The notes: generated by a model from the letters alone, not told the origin. DNA of 64,000 nucleotides from Rhodovarius crocodyli (GCA_945901085.1 CAMDJV010000003.1:1-64000), one strand, 5' to 3'. Positions 27,895 to 38,568 are shown, counted from the stretch's first letter. A program made the numbers and translations.

Positions 27895-29802
27895 CTACGC
27901 CTTTGCGAGCAGCCGGTCCAAATCCTGTTCCGCGCGGCAGGCGATGAAGCGCTCTGGCCGGCCAGGCATGGGCACCGCGGTCAGGCCGATATCGGCATAG
28001 ATGCGCAGCCATTCTGGCCCCACATCCCAAAAGGCGGGGCGCACCCCGGCCCGCTCGCAGGCATCGCGGAAACGCCAGATGGCGCTGACGCCATCGGCCG
28101 GATCGCCCGAAGGGTCGCCATAAGCCAGCCAGAGCGGGGGTTGGCGGGAAAATGCCATGCCGGCGCGCCTGGCCTCGCCCAGCAGCACGCCATCGGCGGC
28201 GGGTGGCGTCGTGCCCTGCCAGGAGGCGAGCATGGCGCGGCTGGCTTCATCATAGGCCAGCGGGCGGATGCGGGCGGGGCGGAGCAGCCTGGCCAGCCCC
28301 ACCAGCAGCAGCACGGCGGTCAGCCCCACGGTGAAGCGCAGCGCATTGGGCGCCTCATCGGCGAAGACCACCTCCCACCAGGAGCTGTCCTGCACCTCCA
28401 CCCGGTGGCCGACCAGCGCCAGGGTGATGCCGCAAAAGGCTGCGGCGGCCAGTGGCACTAGTGCCTCGGGGCTCAACGGCTCGGCCCAGAGGCGGGAGCG
28501 GCGATAGAAGCGCGGCCGCATGGTGAGCAGCAGCGTGGCCACGGCGGGGAAGGGCAGCCAGGCGAACCAGGCCTCGCCGCGCAGCCAGACGGTGAGCCCG
28601 CCCAGCAGCAGCAGCGCCACCGCCAGCGCCCAGCCAATGGCCAGCCGCCGCGCCAGCCCATAGGCCAGCACCAGCAGCGCCGAGCCCAGCACCGAGGCGG
28701 CGAATTGCGATGCTGCGGCCAGCGAATAGCTGCCCCAGATCGTCATCAGCCCGCCTGAGGCGGGCAGCGCGCCGATGAAGATCAAGAGCGCCCCGCTGAT
28801 CGCCACCAGCCCGGCCATGGCGGGGGCCTCCAGCGCCTCCGACCCTTGGGTGACGGCGGTGAAGCGGGCCAGCACGGCGCCGCGCTGGCTGAGTTCAAAG
28901 CCGGCAAACAGCGCCCCGGCGATGAAGAGCGGCACGATGTAGTAATACAGCCTGAAGACCAGCAGCGCGCCGATCACCTCGGCCGCACCCATATAGGGTG
29001 AGAGGCCGATCAGGATCGCGCTGTCGAACACCCCAAGCCCGCCGGGGACGGAAGCGAAGATGCCCAGGCTATAGGCGACGAGGTAGATCCCCACGAAGCG
29101 GACAAAGGTCAGCCCCTCGGCCGGTGGCAGCAGGATGTAGAAGATGGCCGCGGTGACGGCGACATCGACGGTGGCCAGCACGGTCTGCGCCAGGGCCATT
29201 TTCAGGCCGGGCAGTTCGATCTCGTGACGGAATACGGTGATGGTGCGGAAGAAGCGGCTGAGCACGACATAGGCCGCAACAATGCCCCAAAGCGGCACCG
29301 CCAGCCCCTGCAAGGCCCAGCGCGGCAGATTGCTACCGAGCCAGGGCACAACCTCAGGCTCGACCACCAGCACAAGGCCGGCCAGCGCCATGCCGCCGAG
29401 GCCGAAAGTGAGGGAGGTGAAGCCGATCACCTTGGCGATCTGCACCGCCGAATAGCCCCAGGCGGAGTAGAAGCGAAACCGCACCGCGGCCCCCGAGACG
29501 GCGGCGAAGCCCAGATTATGGGCCAGCGAATAGCCGCAGAAACTCGCCATCAGCGAGCGCGCCCAACTCGCGGGTTTGCCGGCATAGAGTGAGCCAAGCC
29601 GGTCATAAATCGCCAGCACCGCATAGGCGAGCAGGGTGCAGCCCGCCGCCAGCCACAGCGCATGGCGGGAGATGGCGGCCATTGCATCATGCACCTGAGC
29701 CACGGAGAGGCCGCGGAACTCGCGCTGGACGACATAAATGGCGCCCGCCAGAAGGACCACGCCGAAGATGGTCGCGCCATAGCGTTTGAGGAAGGCGATC
29801 AT
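27895..29802 (-). CDS. mprF: MprF-like phosphatidylglycerol lysyltransferase/flippase, shortened C-terminus
   Basis: This 635-residue polytopic membrane protein has an N-terminal UPF0104/flippase part (about 1-330) with many helices and SVPGGLGVFDSAILIG, and further helices to about residue 500. A soluble tail of about 130 residues then begins like the DUF2156 aminoacyl-transferase domain (LAYGDPSGDPADGVSAIWRF, then WLRIYADIGLTAVP). Full MprF proteins are about 850 residues; here the second half of the transferase domain is missing and the gene stops 11 bases before a binding-protein gene. No continuation is visible in the other frames. Flippase activity may remain while lysine transfer to phosphatidylglycerol is doubtful. 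Confidence 0.85.
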   Translation of the reverse strand: MIAFLKRYGATIFGVVLLAGAIYVVQREFRGLSVAQVHDAMAAISRHALWLAAGCTLLAYAVLAIYDRLGSLYAGKPASWARSLMASFCGYSLAHNLGFAAVSGAAVRFRFYSAWGYSAVQIAKVIGFTSLTFGLGGMALAGLVLVVEPEVVPWLGSNLPRWALQGLAVPLWGIVAAYVVLSRFFRTITVFRHEIELPGLKMALAQTVLATVDVAVTAAIFYILLPPAEGLTFVRFVGIYLVAYSLGIFASVPGGLGVFDSAILIGLSPYMGAAEVIGALLVFRLYYYIVPLFIAGALFAGFELSQRGAVLARFTAVTQGSEALEAPAMAGLVAISGALLIFIGALPASGGLMTIWGSYSLAAASQFAASVLGSALLVLAYGLARRLAIGWALAVALLLLGGLTVWLRGEAWFAWLPFPAVATLLLTMRPRFYRRSRLWAEPLSPEALVPLAAAAFCGITLALVGHRVEVQDSSWWEVVFADEAPNALRFTVGLTAVLLLVGLARLLRPARIRPLAYDEASRAMLASWQGTTPPAADGVLLGEARRAGMAFSRQPPLWLAYGDPSGDPADGVSAIWRFRDACERAGVRPAFWDVGPEWLRIYADIGLTAVPMPGRPERFIACRAEQDLDRLLAKA

Positions 29803-29827
29803 GCCTGAGGGGGGTCCCTGTGCGTGA

Positions 29828-31456
29828 TCACCGGGCCAGTGCTGCCTGGATGACGCTGATGCTGCGGGCGATGCCGTAGGCGGCGATCACCGAGCCGAAG
29901 CGCGGCCCCTCATCGGCGCCGAGCAGCACCTGGTAGAGCGCGTTGAACCAGCCGCGGCCCACGCCCATGGAGCCATCCTTATTGGGCGTGGTGAAGGGTT
30001 CGCGCCTTCCGGCATCGTAGATGATGTCCTGAATGGCTTTTGCCCGCTCCGCGCCGGGGGGCATGGCGTCGATGGCGGCGGCGTTGTTTTGCAGGCGGGT
30101 GATGAGGTCCTCCAGCCCCGCCCTTTCCTCGGCCGTGGCGATGCGCGGCTTGAGGTGGGGGCGGACGAAATCCTCGCAATAGGCGACGGCGCGGGCCACC
30201 AGCACATTGAGGAAGGGATGGGTGCCCGGTGCGGTATCCGGGGCGTAGTTGCGCACGAAGGCCCAGAGATCCTCGGGCGTCTCGGCGGCTGAGACGGCGG
30301 CGAGGTTCAGCAGCGTCTGAAACGATAGCGGGCTATGCGCCGATTGCGGGATATCGCCGGCATGGATGTGCCAGGCCGGGTTGGCCGCGAGCTCGGGCAT
30401 GGCGGTGGCCATGCCGCGCTCGGCGTTTTGCAGGTATTCATCCACGGCGCGGGGGATGACATCGAAATACAGCCGCTTGGCCCGGGTGGGCTGGTTGTAC
30501 ATGAATTGGCCCAGGCTCTCCGGCGGGGCGTAGCGCAGCCATTCATCAATGGTCAGGCCATTGCCCTTGGATTTGCTGATTTTTTGGCCGGTTTCGTCGA
30601 GGAAAAGCTCATAGGTGAGGTTTACCGGCGGCTCGGCCCCCAGCGCGCGACAAATCGCCGAGGAAAGGCGGACGCTGTCGATCAAATCCTTGCCCGACAT
30701 TTCGTAATCCACCCCCAGCGCATACCAGCGCAGCGCCCAATCGGCCTTCCATTGCGCCTTGCAATGCCCGGCGGTGACGGGGGTTTCAAAGCGTTGGCCT
30801 TCCTCGTCACGCCAGACCAGGGTGCCATCGGCGCGCACCTCCTCCATCGGCACCTGCATGACCACGCCGGTGATGGGGTGGATGGGCAGGAAGGGGGAAT
30901 AGGTGGCCCGGCGGTCCGGCCCCAGCGTGGGCAGGATGATGGCGCGGATTTCCTCATGCTTTTCCGCCATGCGCAGCAGCGCCTGGTCGAAGCGGCCCTG
31001 GCTGTAATAATCGGTGCTGGAGGCGAATTCATAGTCGAAGCCGAAAGCGTCGAGGAAGGCGCGCAGACGGGCATTGTTGTGGGCGCCGAAGCTGGAATGG
31101 GTGCCGAAAGGGTCGGGGATCTTGGTGAGGGGCTTGCCGAGATTGGCCAGCAGCAATTCCCGGTTGGGCACATTGTCGGGCGCTTTGCGCAGCCCGTCCA
31201 TGTCATCGCTGAAGGCGAGCAGGCGCGAGGGCAGGCCGGTGATTTGCGAAAAAGCGTGGCGGACCCAGGAGGTGCGGGCCACCTCGCCAAAAGTGCCGAT
31301 ATGCGGCAGGCCGGATGGGCCATAGCCGGTTTGGAACAGCGCATGCGTCTTGCCCTGTTTGGCGAGACGATCGGCCAGTTTGCCGGCCTCTTCGAGGGGC
31401 CAGGCTTTTTGGGTGCGGAGCATGGGGTCGGCTGTCATGCCAGGGGCATGGCGCAT
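29828..31456 (-). CDS. lysK: Lysyl-tRNA synthetase, class I
   Basis: This 542-residue class I LysRS, the archaeal-type enzyme also used by alphaproteobacteria, has the HIGH-type motif GPSGLPHIG (residues 46-54), [17 protein letters not shown], and the KMSKS-type KISKSKGNG near residue 300, followed by an alpha-helical anticodon-binding domain. It charges tRNA-Lys in the cytosol. Starts at codons 7 or 12 are equally possible, since the conserved part begins around [10 protein letters not shown]. It lies 25 bases upstream of the MprF-like gene, whose family uses Lys-tRNA as donor; that neighbourhood is suggestive but may be chance. Confidence 0.97.
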   Translation of the reverse strand: MRHAPGMTADPMLRTQKAWPLEEAGKLADRLAKQGKTHALFQTGYGPSGLPHIGTFGEVARTSWVRHAFSQITGLPSRLLAFSDDMDGLRKAPDNVPNRELLLANLGKPLTKIPDPFGTHSSFGAHNNARLRAFLDAFGFDYEFASSTDYYSQGRFDQALLRMAEKHEEIRAIILPTLGPDRRATYSPFLPIHPITGVVMQVPMEEVRADGTLVWRDEEGQRFETPVTAGHCKAQWKADWALRWYALGVDYEMSGKDLIDSVRLSSAICRALGAEPPVNLTYELFLDETGQKISKSKGNGLTIDEWLRYAPPESLGQFMYNQPTRAKRLYFDVIPRAVDEYLQNAERGMATAMPELAANPAWHIHAGDIPQSAHSPLSFQTLLNLAAVSAAETPEDLWAFVRNYAPDTAPGTHPFLNVLVARAVAYCEDFVRPHLKPRIATAEERAGLEDLITRLQNNAAAIDAMPPGAERAKAIQDIIYDAGRREPFTTPNKDGSMGVGRGWFNALYQVLLGADEGPRFGSVIAAYGIARSISVIQAALAR

Positions 31457-31490
31457 GGGGGGGGCTTGGTCAACGCGGCAGCGCGGCCCT

Positions 31491-31793
31491 TCAGCGAAAC
31501 ACCATGGCGTCCCGATTATCCTGCATCAGCCGTCCCAGGCTGGGGATGCGCTCAAGCCCCAGGCCCACGAGCAGGCCGCCTTCCTCGCCGGCGGTGATGG
31601 AGGGGTAATTCGCGGTGGAGATTTTTTCCCATTTGCCCGAGGGTTTGCGCACCTCGACCTGCACCACGGTGGCCTTGAGGTTGAGGCGGATGATGGCGTC
31701 ATCCAGCTTTTGCGGCTTGGACAGGCTGGGATGGCCGCCGATGATGCGCCAACCGGCAGAGAGCGCCCAGGCGGTGATGTCGTCCTTGGTCAT
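31491..31793 (-). CDS. Hypothetical protein (100 aa)
   Basis: The start at 31793 is fixed by a strong ribosome site, AGGAGG, six bases upstream (minus strand). The 100-residue product begins [20 protein letters not shown] and ends [13 protein letters not shown]; it has no signal peptide, no membrane helix and no recognised family. A GC-rich hairpin (31816-31839) lies just before the ribosome site. The gene follows a palindrome-rich region and precedes lysK in the same direction (34 bases). Confidence 0.7.
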   Translation of the reverse strand: MTKDDITAWALSAGWRIIGGHPSLSKPQKLDDAIIRLNLKATVVQVEVRKPSGKWEKISTANYPSITAGEEGGLLVGLGLERIPSLGRLMQDNRDAMVFR

Positions 31794-31815
31794 GCGACCT
31801 CCTTGCGGGTTGGAT

Positions 31816-31839
31816 GGGCGGCGCTGGGTCGCGCCGCCC
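31816..31839 (-). promoter_or_regulatory. GC-rich leader hairpin ahead of the 100-aa gene
   Basis: GGGCGGCGC (31816-31824) pairs perfectly with GCGCCGCCC (31831-31839) around the loop TGGGTC. On the minus strand it ends about 11 bases before the AGGAGG of the downstream gene. No T-tract follows, so it is not a standard terminator; control of translation or mRNA stability is possible. Confidence 0.45.
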
Positions 31840-31889
31840 CTGAAGAGCATGCAGTTATTGCTGGACAATGCGCAGCGAACGCAGCGTGG

Positions 31890-32101
31890 TCTGGCAGGCT
31901 GCTGATGGTGGAGGACAAGAGCGAAAGGGCTTTGCCCTCTCGCGCTCTCCCACCAGGAAAATCATTTTCCTGGACCTTTGAATAATTAAAACCAACAATC
32001 TAACGAAGGTGCAGGAAATTAAGTTTCCTGCTGGGGTGCTCGAGGGGCAAAGCCCCTCGATCTTGTTTTGCCTCGCTATTCGTTTTCTGCAGCCTGTCAG
32101 A
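31890..32101. repeat. Nested palindromic intergenic element, copy A
   Basis: The outer limits are an imperfect 15-bp inverted repeat: TCTGGCAGGCTGCTG (31890-31904) against CTGCAGCCTGTCAGA (32087-32101), 13 of 15 paired. Inside lie GGGC-TTT-GCCC (31927-31937), a perfect 10-bp stem CCAGGAAAAT/ATTTTCCTGG (31953-31973), an AT-rich middle, an 8-bp stem GCAGGAAA/TTTCCTGC (32011-32031), and CGAGGGGC-AAA-GCCCCTCG (32041-32059). The order of parts matches the two copies at 34801-35200. No protein-coding signal was found. It looks like a MITE-like or REP-like element; it occupies most of the 343-base gap 31794-32136. Confidence 0.6.
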
Positions 32102-32136
32102 GTTCGGGCCGCGAGCCATGGCAAACCGAACAGGCC

Positions 32137-33309
32137 CTAGCGTGGCAATTCCTGCTCCACCAGTGCAGCGAAGAAGGCCACGCCATAGGGGGCGGCCTCG
32201 TCATTGAAATCATATTTCGGGTGGTGCACTGGCACGCCGCCCTTGCCGTCGGGCCCCTTCTGGCCAAGTTTCACGAAGGCGCCGGGGCGCTTTTCCAGCA
32301 TATAGGAGAAATCCTCAGCACCCATGATCGGCGGGCGCTTGCGGATGATGCCGCCCTCGGCAAAGACTTTGGCGGCGGCCTGCGCCGCCAGTTCGGTTTC
32401 CGCCGCGTGGTTGACGGTGACCGGGTAGCCGGCCTTCCACACCACCTCGATCTCAGCCTCGAAGGCATCGGCGATGGAGGCGGCGATGCGCTTGATATGG
32501 CGCTCCATCGCAGCCCGGGTCTCGGCCTTCAAAGTGCGCAGGGTGCCTTTGATCTCGGCCGTTTCGGGGATGACGTTGCTGGCCGAGCCGGCATGGAACA
32601 TGCAAAGCGAGAGCACCGCGCTGTCCAGCGGGTCCACCCTCCGCGAGACCAGGTGCTGCAGCGCCACGACGAGGTTGGAGCCCACCACAACCGGGTCAAT
32701 CGCCTGATGCGGCCGCGCCGCGTGGCCGCCCAGGCCGCGGATATTGAAGGTCATGGTATCGGCCGCGGCCAGGATGGGGCCGGCGACGATGGAAATCTCG
32801 CCCACCGCCAGGGAGGGGTCATTGTGGATGCCATAGACGCTGTCGGTGGGGAAACGGTCGAAGACGCCTTCTTCCATCATCACCCGGCCGCCGCCGCCGC
32901 CCTCTTCCGCCGGCTGGAAGAGGAAATTCACCGTGCCGTCGAAATTGCGGGTCTCGGCGAGGTATTTCGCCGCGCCGAGCAGCATGGCGGTGTGGCCGTC
33001 ATGGCCGCAGGCATGCATCTTGCCCGGTGTTTTCGAGGCATGCGGCAGGCCGGTCTCCTCGGTCATCGGCAGGCAATCCATATCGGCGCGCAGCGCGATG
33101 GAGCGGCTGGAACTGCCGTTGCGCAGCACGCCCACCACGCCGGTGCCGGCGATGTTGCGATGCACCTCAATGCCCCAGGCGGCGAGTTTTTCGGCCACCA
33201 GCGCGCTGGTGGCGTGCTCCTCAAACCCCATTTCCGGATTGGCATGGATGGTCTGGCGCCATTCGGCGATTTCAGGGCCGAGGCCGGCGATGCGATTGTT
33301 CAGGGGCAT
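32137..33309 (-). CDS. M20 family amidohydrolase (hippurate/N-acyl amino acid hydrolase type)
   Basis: This 390-residue metal-dependent amidohydrolase has ALRADMDCLP (metal Asp region), HACGHDGHTAMLLGAA (metal Cys/His), FLFQPAEEGGGG (catalytic and metal Glu) and a HAARPHQAIDP lid histidine, in the order of HipO/AbgA-type enzymes. It hydrolyses N-acyl or N-aroyl amino acids, or may act in deacetylation of amino acid derivatives; substrate not determinable. The full family length is present. It diverges from glpK, 67 bases apart, and on its far side faces the palindromic element. Confidence 0.92.
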   Translation of the reverse strand: MPLNNRIAGLGPEIAEWRQTIHANPEMGFEEHATSALVAEKLAAWGIEVHRNIAGTGVVGVLRNGSSSRSIALRADMDCLPMTEETGLPHASKTPGKMHACGHDGHTAMLLGAAKYLAETRNFDGTVNFLFQPAEEGGGGGRVMMEEGVFDRFPTDSVYGIHNDPSLAVGEISIVAGPILAAADTMTFNIRGLGGHAARPHQAIDPVVVGSNLVVALQHLVSRRVDPLDSAVLSLCMFHAGSASNVIPETAEIKGTLRTLKAETRAAMERHIKRIAASIADAFEAEIEVVWKAGYPVTVNHAAETELAAQAAAKVFAEGGIIRKRPPIMGAEDFSYMLEKRPGAFVKLGQKGPDGKGGVPVHHPKYDFNDEAAPYGVAFFAALVEQELPR

Positions 33310-33376
33310 GGTTTTCTCCGATCAGGCGGCCAGCCTATAGTGAGCGGGACATGCTGCAAGAAGGGGGGCCAAGACG

Positions 33377-34800
<1,424 letters not shown>

Positions 34801-34816
<16 letters not shown>

Positions 34817-34994
34817 GGGCTTTGCCCTCCCCCAGACCCCCACCCACCAGGGGCCAACGGGCCCCTGGACCGCGGGGTGGAAAGCGAGGCCGAGGGTATG
34901 GTCTATTAAATTATTAATTTATAATGGTTTCCAAAGGCCTTTCGACCCTTGGTGGGAGGGGTCCGGGGAGGGCAAAGCCCTCCTTGGGGGGCGC
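34801..34994. repeat. Palindromic intergenic element, copy B1 of a tandem pair
   Basis: This unit repeats 206 bases further on with about seven differences over 194 bases. It contains GAGGGC-TTT-GCCCTC (34815-34829), a perfect 9-bp stem CCAGGGGCC/GGCCCCTGG (34847-34868) flanked by CCACC and ACC, an AT-rich centre, an imperfect stem at 34931-34952, and GGAGGGC-AAA-GCCCTCC (34967-34983). The two ends are long imperfect inverted repeats of each other. It includes the last codons of glpK. Same architecture as copy A at 31890-32101. Confidence 0.75.
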
Positions 34995-35006
34995 GATGCC
35001 CTGGAC

Positions 35007-35200
35007 GGGTAGCGCCGGGTGAGGGCTTTGCCCTTCCCCAGACCCCCACCCACCAGGGGCCAACGGGCCCCTGGACCGCGGGGTGGAAAGCCAGGCCGAG
35101 GGTATGTTCTATTAAATTATTAATTTATAATGGTTTCCAAAGGCCTTTCGGCCTTTGGTGGGAGGGGTCCGGGGAGGGCAAAGCCCTCCCTGGGGGGCGC
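35007..35200. repeat. Palindromic intergenic element, copy B2 of a tandem pair
   Basis: This second unit is offset by 206 bases. Here the third stem is perfect: CCAAAGGCC pairs with GGCCTTTGG around TTTC (35137-35158). The other stems are at 35053-35074 and 35173-35189. It carries a silent copy of the last glpK codons (GGGTAGCGCC then GGGTGA) that is no longer part of the gene, and it ends two bases before the hpnH stop codon. With B1 it fills the 385-base convergent gap 34817-35201, where it could stop transcription from both sides. Confidence 0.75.
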
Positions 35201-35201
35201 C

Positions 35202-36371
35202 TTACTCCGCCGCGGCCGGCGGTGCCGTCCCGCCATGCTTCGCGCCACGCGCCGGTGTTTCATGGGCCATGTCGTTCATCGCCTGTTGGACATGGGCTGA
35301 GAAGACGTATTCGGCCGGGCGTTGTTGGCTGAGGTCGATTTCGGGTGCCATTGGCCCGGTGGTGCGTGGGCCGCGGATTTGGGCTGCCACCGCTTTCCAG
35401 GGCCGCTTCAGCGCATCGAGCGCTGCTGTGGCTTCGAAGCCGGAATGGACCATGCAATCGGCGCATTTTTCATAATTGCCGACGCCGTATTTGTCCCACT
35501 CCGTGGTGTCCATCAGTTCGGTGAAGGACTTCGCGTAGCCTTCGCCGAGCAGGTAGCAGGGGCGCTGCCAGCCGAAGACATTGCGGGTGGGGTTGCCCCA
35601 GGGGGTGCAGCCATAGGTTTGGTTGCCGGCCAGGAAGTCGAGGAAGAGGGGGCTATTGCCCATCCGCCATTTCGCATCGCCTTTGTTGCGGGCGAAGATG
35701 TCGCGGAAGAGGTCCTTGGTCTTCTGGCGGTTGAGGAAGTGCTTTTGGTCCGGGGCGCGCTCATAGGCGTAGCCGGGGCTGAGCATGATGTTGTCCACGC
35801 CCATGGCGGTGACGTCATCGAAGAATTTCGCGGTGCGCTCGGGGTCGGCATTGTTGAACAGGGTGCAGTTGATGGCGGTGCGGAAGCCGGCATCGCGCAC
35901 CTTCTTCAACGCATCCACCGCACGGTCATAGACGCCATCCTGGCTCACCGCCCAGGCATGCTGCGCCTGGTCGCCATCCAGATGGATGTCCCAGATGAAG
36001 CGGGGATGGGGCTTGTAGGCGTCCATGCGCTTTTCCAGCAGCAGCGCATTGGTGCAGAGGATGACGATGCGGCCCTGGGCGAGAAGCCCCTCGACGATGG
36101 CGGGCATTTCCTTGTGCAGCAGGGGCTCGCCGCCGGCGATGGCCACCACCGGCGCGCCGCATTCCGCCGATGCCTCCAGGCATTCCGCCACCGAAAGCCG
36201 CTTGTTCAGGATGGCGTCGGGGTAGTCGATCTTGCCGCAGCCGGCGCAGGCGAGGTTGCAGCGGAACAGCGGCTCCAGCATCAGCACCAATGGAAAGCGC
36301 TTGCGGCCCATCAGTTGCTGTTTCAGCACATAGGCGGCAACCTTGGCCTGCTGCGCGAGGGGAATACCCAT
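35202..36371 (-). CDS. hpnH: Hopanoid biosynthesis radical SAM protein HpnH
   Basis: This 389-residue radical SAM enzyme adds the 5'-deoxyadenosyl group to hopene, giving adenosylhopane, the first step to extended hopanoids. The cluster motif is CNLACAGC (C38, C42, C45), followed by AIAGGEPLLHKEMP; the C-terminal part has CLLG-type Cys-rich SPASM-like features (CTPWGNPTRNVFGW, GNYEKCADCMVHSGFEA). ATG 36371 gives MGIPLAQQAKVAAYVLKQQL, the usual HpnH start; the frame upstream to 36530 is non-homologous and overlaps the opposing promoter. It diverges from copC. Confidence 0.96.
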   Translation of the reverse strand: MGIPLAQQAKVAAYVLKQQLMGRKRFPLVLMLEPLFRCNLACAGCGKIDYPDAILNKRLSVAECLEASAECGAPVVAIAGGEPLLHKEMPAIVEGLLAQGRIVILCTNALLLEKRMDAYKPHPRFIWDIHLDGDQAQHAWAVSQDGVYDRAVDALKKVRDAGFRTAINCTLFNNADPERTAKFFDDVTAMGVDNIMLSPGYAYERAPDQKHFLNRQKTKDLFRDIFARNKGDAKWRMGNSPLFLDFLAGNQTYGCTPWGNPTRNVFGWQRPCYLLGEGYAKSFTELMDTTEWDKYGVGNYEKCADCMVHSGFEATAALDALKRPWKAVAAQIRGPRTTGPMAPEIDLSQQRPAEYVFSAHVQQAMNDMAHETPARGAKHGGTAPPAAAE

Positions 36372-36528
36372 TCGGATACGGCTCCTGGAATCGCCGCGCC
36401 ATGCTGCGCCGCGGGAGGCGGTGCTTAGCATGGCATTCACGGAAAAGCCCATACTGAACCACAGCGGTACAATTTGGGGCATTTGCGACCGGTTGCCTCG
36501 GGGGGCGGGCTTCCATAGTTTACCGTCC

Positions 36529-36918
36529 ATGTCCGATTATGTCCGCGCCATGCCGCGCCGGTGCCTGCTGGCTGCGCCCATGATGTTGCTGGCGCCGGCC
36601 GCACAGTCGCATGCCATCATCCGCCATGCCGAGCCTGCGGCAGGGGCGCGGGTTTCGCCTGGTCCGGTGCGGTTGCGGCTGGTGTTCAATTCGCGTCTCG
36701 ACCATGGGCGCAGTGCGCTCTTCGTGGCGCCCGTCCGGCTGGGTGGTGGTGGCACGGCCGATGAGGTGCGGGTGGAGCTGGCCGCTGATTGCCCGGCGGC
36801 GGAGTTGATTGGCACCACTGATGCCTTGGCCCCGGGAAACTGGCGGATTCGCTGGCAGGTGCTGGCGCTGGATGGCCATATCACCCGGGGCGACATCCCC
36901 TTCACGGTTGCGGCCTGA
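36529..36918 (+). CDS. copC: CopC-type copper-binding periplasmic protein
   Basis: This 129-residue protein (122 aa from the alternative ATG at 36550) has a signal peptide ending in AAQS-H. The mature protein starts HAIIRHAEPAAGA, with the N-terminal histidine that binds Cu(II) in the CopC/YobA family, and a beta-barrel with VRLRLVFNSRL and WQVLALDGHITRGDIPF (second copper histidine region). Three bases separate its stop from the CopD gene. It should bind copper in the periplasm and pass it to CopD. The position among hopanoid genes is unusual. Confidence 0.88.
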   Translation: MSDYVRAMPRRCLLAAPMMLLAPAAQSHAIIRHAEPAAGARVSPGPVRLRLVFNSRLDHGRSALFVAPVRLGGGGTADEVRVELAADCPAAELIGTTDALAPGNWRIRWQVLALDGHITRGDIPFTVAA

Positions 36919-36921
36919 CGC

Positions 36922-38568
36922 GTGGAATTGTTTCTCGATCTTTATGGTTTTCTCTCGGTGGTGCTGCATGCGGCCGAGTTGATGGCGCGCAGCGTATTGC
37001 TGGGCTCCATTGCGTTTTTGGCGTTTCTGGCGGCGCCGCTGGCGGGGCGGCTGCCGGCGGGTGAGGGGGCGATGCTGCTGGCCACCGCGCGCCGGGCCAT
37101 CCTCTGGGGGGGGTGGCTGACACTGGGGGCGGTGTTGTGCTCCTCCGGGCTGGGCGCGCTGGCGCTGATTGGCACGCTTGGCCTGGGCGCTTGGCAGGCG
37201 GCGGGGGCGGGTTTTGTGCTCAGCGCGCTGGGGGTGATGGCCTGCGCTGTGGCGGCGCTGGTGCTGGCCCGGGGGGGGGCGCGGCCATGGCCGCTGTTGG
37301 TTATGGGCCTGCTGCTGCTCGTCGCGGCGGTGGCGGGCAGCCATGCCATGGCCCGCACCGAGGACCGCCTGCCCATGCTGGCCGCCACCTTCATTCATCA
37401 GGCGGGTGCGGCGTTGTGGCTGGGTGGCTTGCCGGCTTTTCTCATGGCGTTGCGGCTGCCCTGGCCGCCATCGGCGGCGCAGGCGGTGGGGGCGCGGTAT
37501 TCCGGCCTTGCCGTGGCTGGCGTGCTGGGCATCGTGGCTGGGGTGGTGGGGCATTACCTCGGTTATGTGGGCTCGCCCGAGGCGATTTACGGCACCGCTT
37601 ATGGCGCCATGTCGGCGACGAAATCAGTGCTGTTTGCCGTGTTGCTGCTGCTGGGGTTGGCGAATTTCCTGCTGTTGCATCGCTTCGCCGGCGATGGCGC
37701 TTTCCTGCCCCGGCTCAGGCGCTTTGTGGAATGCGAGTTGATTGTGGGCATTTGCGTCTTTGGCATTGCGGCCTCTCTCACCTCCGTGCCGCCGGGCGCC
37801 GATTTGCCCGATGACAGGGTTAGCTGGGCCGAGATTGCGGAGCGTGCAGTGCCGCGCATGCCGCGCTTCACCTCGCCCAGCCATGCTGATCTCGGCATTC
37901 CCGCCTTGCAGGCGCAACTCGATGCCCAAGCGCGCGAAAACGCTGAACGCCCGCAGGCCTTCATTCCCGGCGAGGGTTTTCTGCCGCCGCGCAACGCCTT
38001 TGACATCGCCTGGAGCGAGTATAACCACCATATGTCGGGCTTTGTGGTGCTGGCGGTGGGCCTGGCGGCGCTGGCGGATGCCACACGCCGCGTGGCCTTG
38101 GCCCGGCATTGGCCGCTGCTGTTCATGGGGCTGGCCGCCTTTCTTTTTGCTCGCTCGGACCCCGAGGCTTGGCCGATGGGCGATATCGGCTTCTTTGACA
38201 GTCTGCGCGACCCGGAGGTGCTGCAGCACAAGTTGCTCTCGCTGCTGGTGGTGGTCTTTGCCGTCTCGGAATGGCTGGTGCGGCTGCGCGGCAAGCGCTC
38301 GGCGGCGGCCTATGTCTTTCCCATTGCCATGGCGCTGGGTGGCTTTCTGCTGTTGGCGCATACCCATGCCATTGCCAATGTAAAGGAGGCCTTGCTGGTT
38401 GAGCTCTCCCACTTGCCGCTTGGTGCGGCCGCGGTGGTGGCCAGCTGTGCACGCTGGCTGGAGCTGCGCGCCGGGCCTGGCGCTGCCGAGGCGCGCATCG
38501 CCCGCTGGGTCTGGCCGCTCTGCCTGGTTTTCATCTCGGCGCTGCTGATTTTCTACCGTGAGGCTTGA
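36922..38568 (+). CDS. copD: CopD-like copper-resistance membrane protein
   Basis: This 548-residue inner-membrane protein has about 12 or more hydrophobic segments. Its first half (to about 300) matches the CopD domain with FIHQAGAALWLGGLPAF and SATKSVLFAVLLLLGLANFL. The second half contains a soluble-looking loop (about 300-370) and further helices with HTHAIANVKEALLVELSHLP, where the histidines may hold copper. The start is GTG 36922. It forms an operon with copC before it and hpnN after it (11-base overlap). It should import or shuttle copper; the extra C-terminal half is more than the minimal CopD domain. Confidence 0.85.
   Translation: MELFLDLYGFLSVVLHAAELMARSVLLGSIAFLAFLAAPLAGRLPAGEGAMLLATARRAILWGGWLTLGAVLCSSGLGALALIGTLGLGAWQAAGAGFVLSALGVMACAVAALVLARGGARPWPLLVMGLLLLVAAVAGSHAMARTEDRLPMLAATFIHQAGAALWLGGLPAFLMALRLPWPPSAAQAVGARYSGLAVAGVLGIVAGVVGHYLGYVGSPEAIYGTAYGAMSATKSVLFAVLLLLGLANFLLLHRFAGDGAFLPRLRRFVECELIVGICVFGIAASLTSVPPGADLPDDRVSWAEIAERAVPRMPRFTSPSHADLGIPALQAQLDAQARENAERPQAFIPGEGFLPPRNAFDIAWSEYNHHMSGFVVLAVGLAALADATRRVALARHWPLLFMGLAAFLFARSDPEAWPMGDIGFFDSLRDPEVLQHKLLSLLVVVFAVSEWLVRLRGKRSAAAYVFPIAMALGGFLLLAHTHAIANVKEALLVELSHLPLGAAAVVASCARWLELRAGPGAAEARIARWVWPLCLVFISALLIFYREA

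Noticed and set aside
27895-28030. Frameshift as explanation for the short MprF-like protein
   Set aside because: The other minus-strand frames beyond the stop do not continue the transferase domain; the next conserved sequence is the signal peptide of a binding protein.
31855-32124. Minus-strand frame of 89 codons through palindromic element A
   Set aside because: It runs across several perfect hairpins and has no ribosome site or family resemblance.
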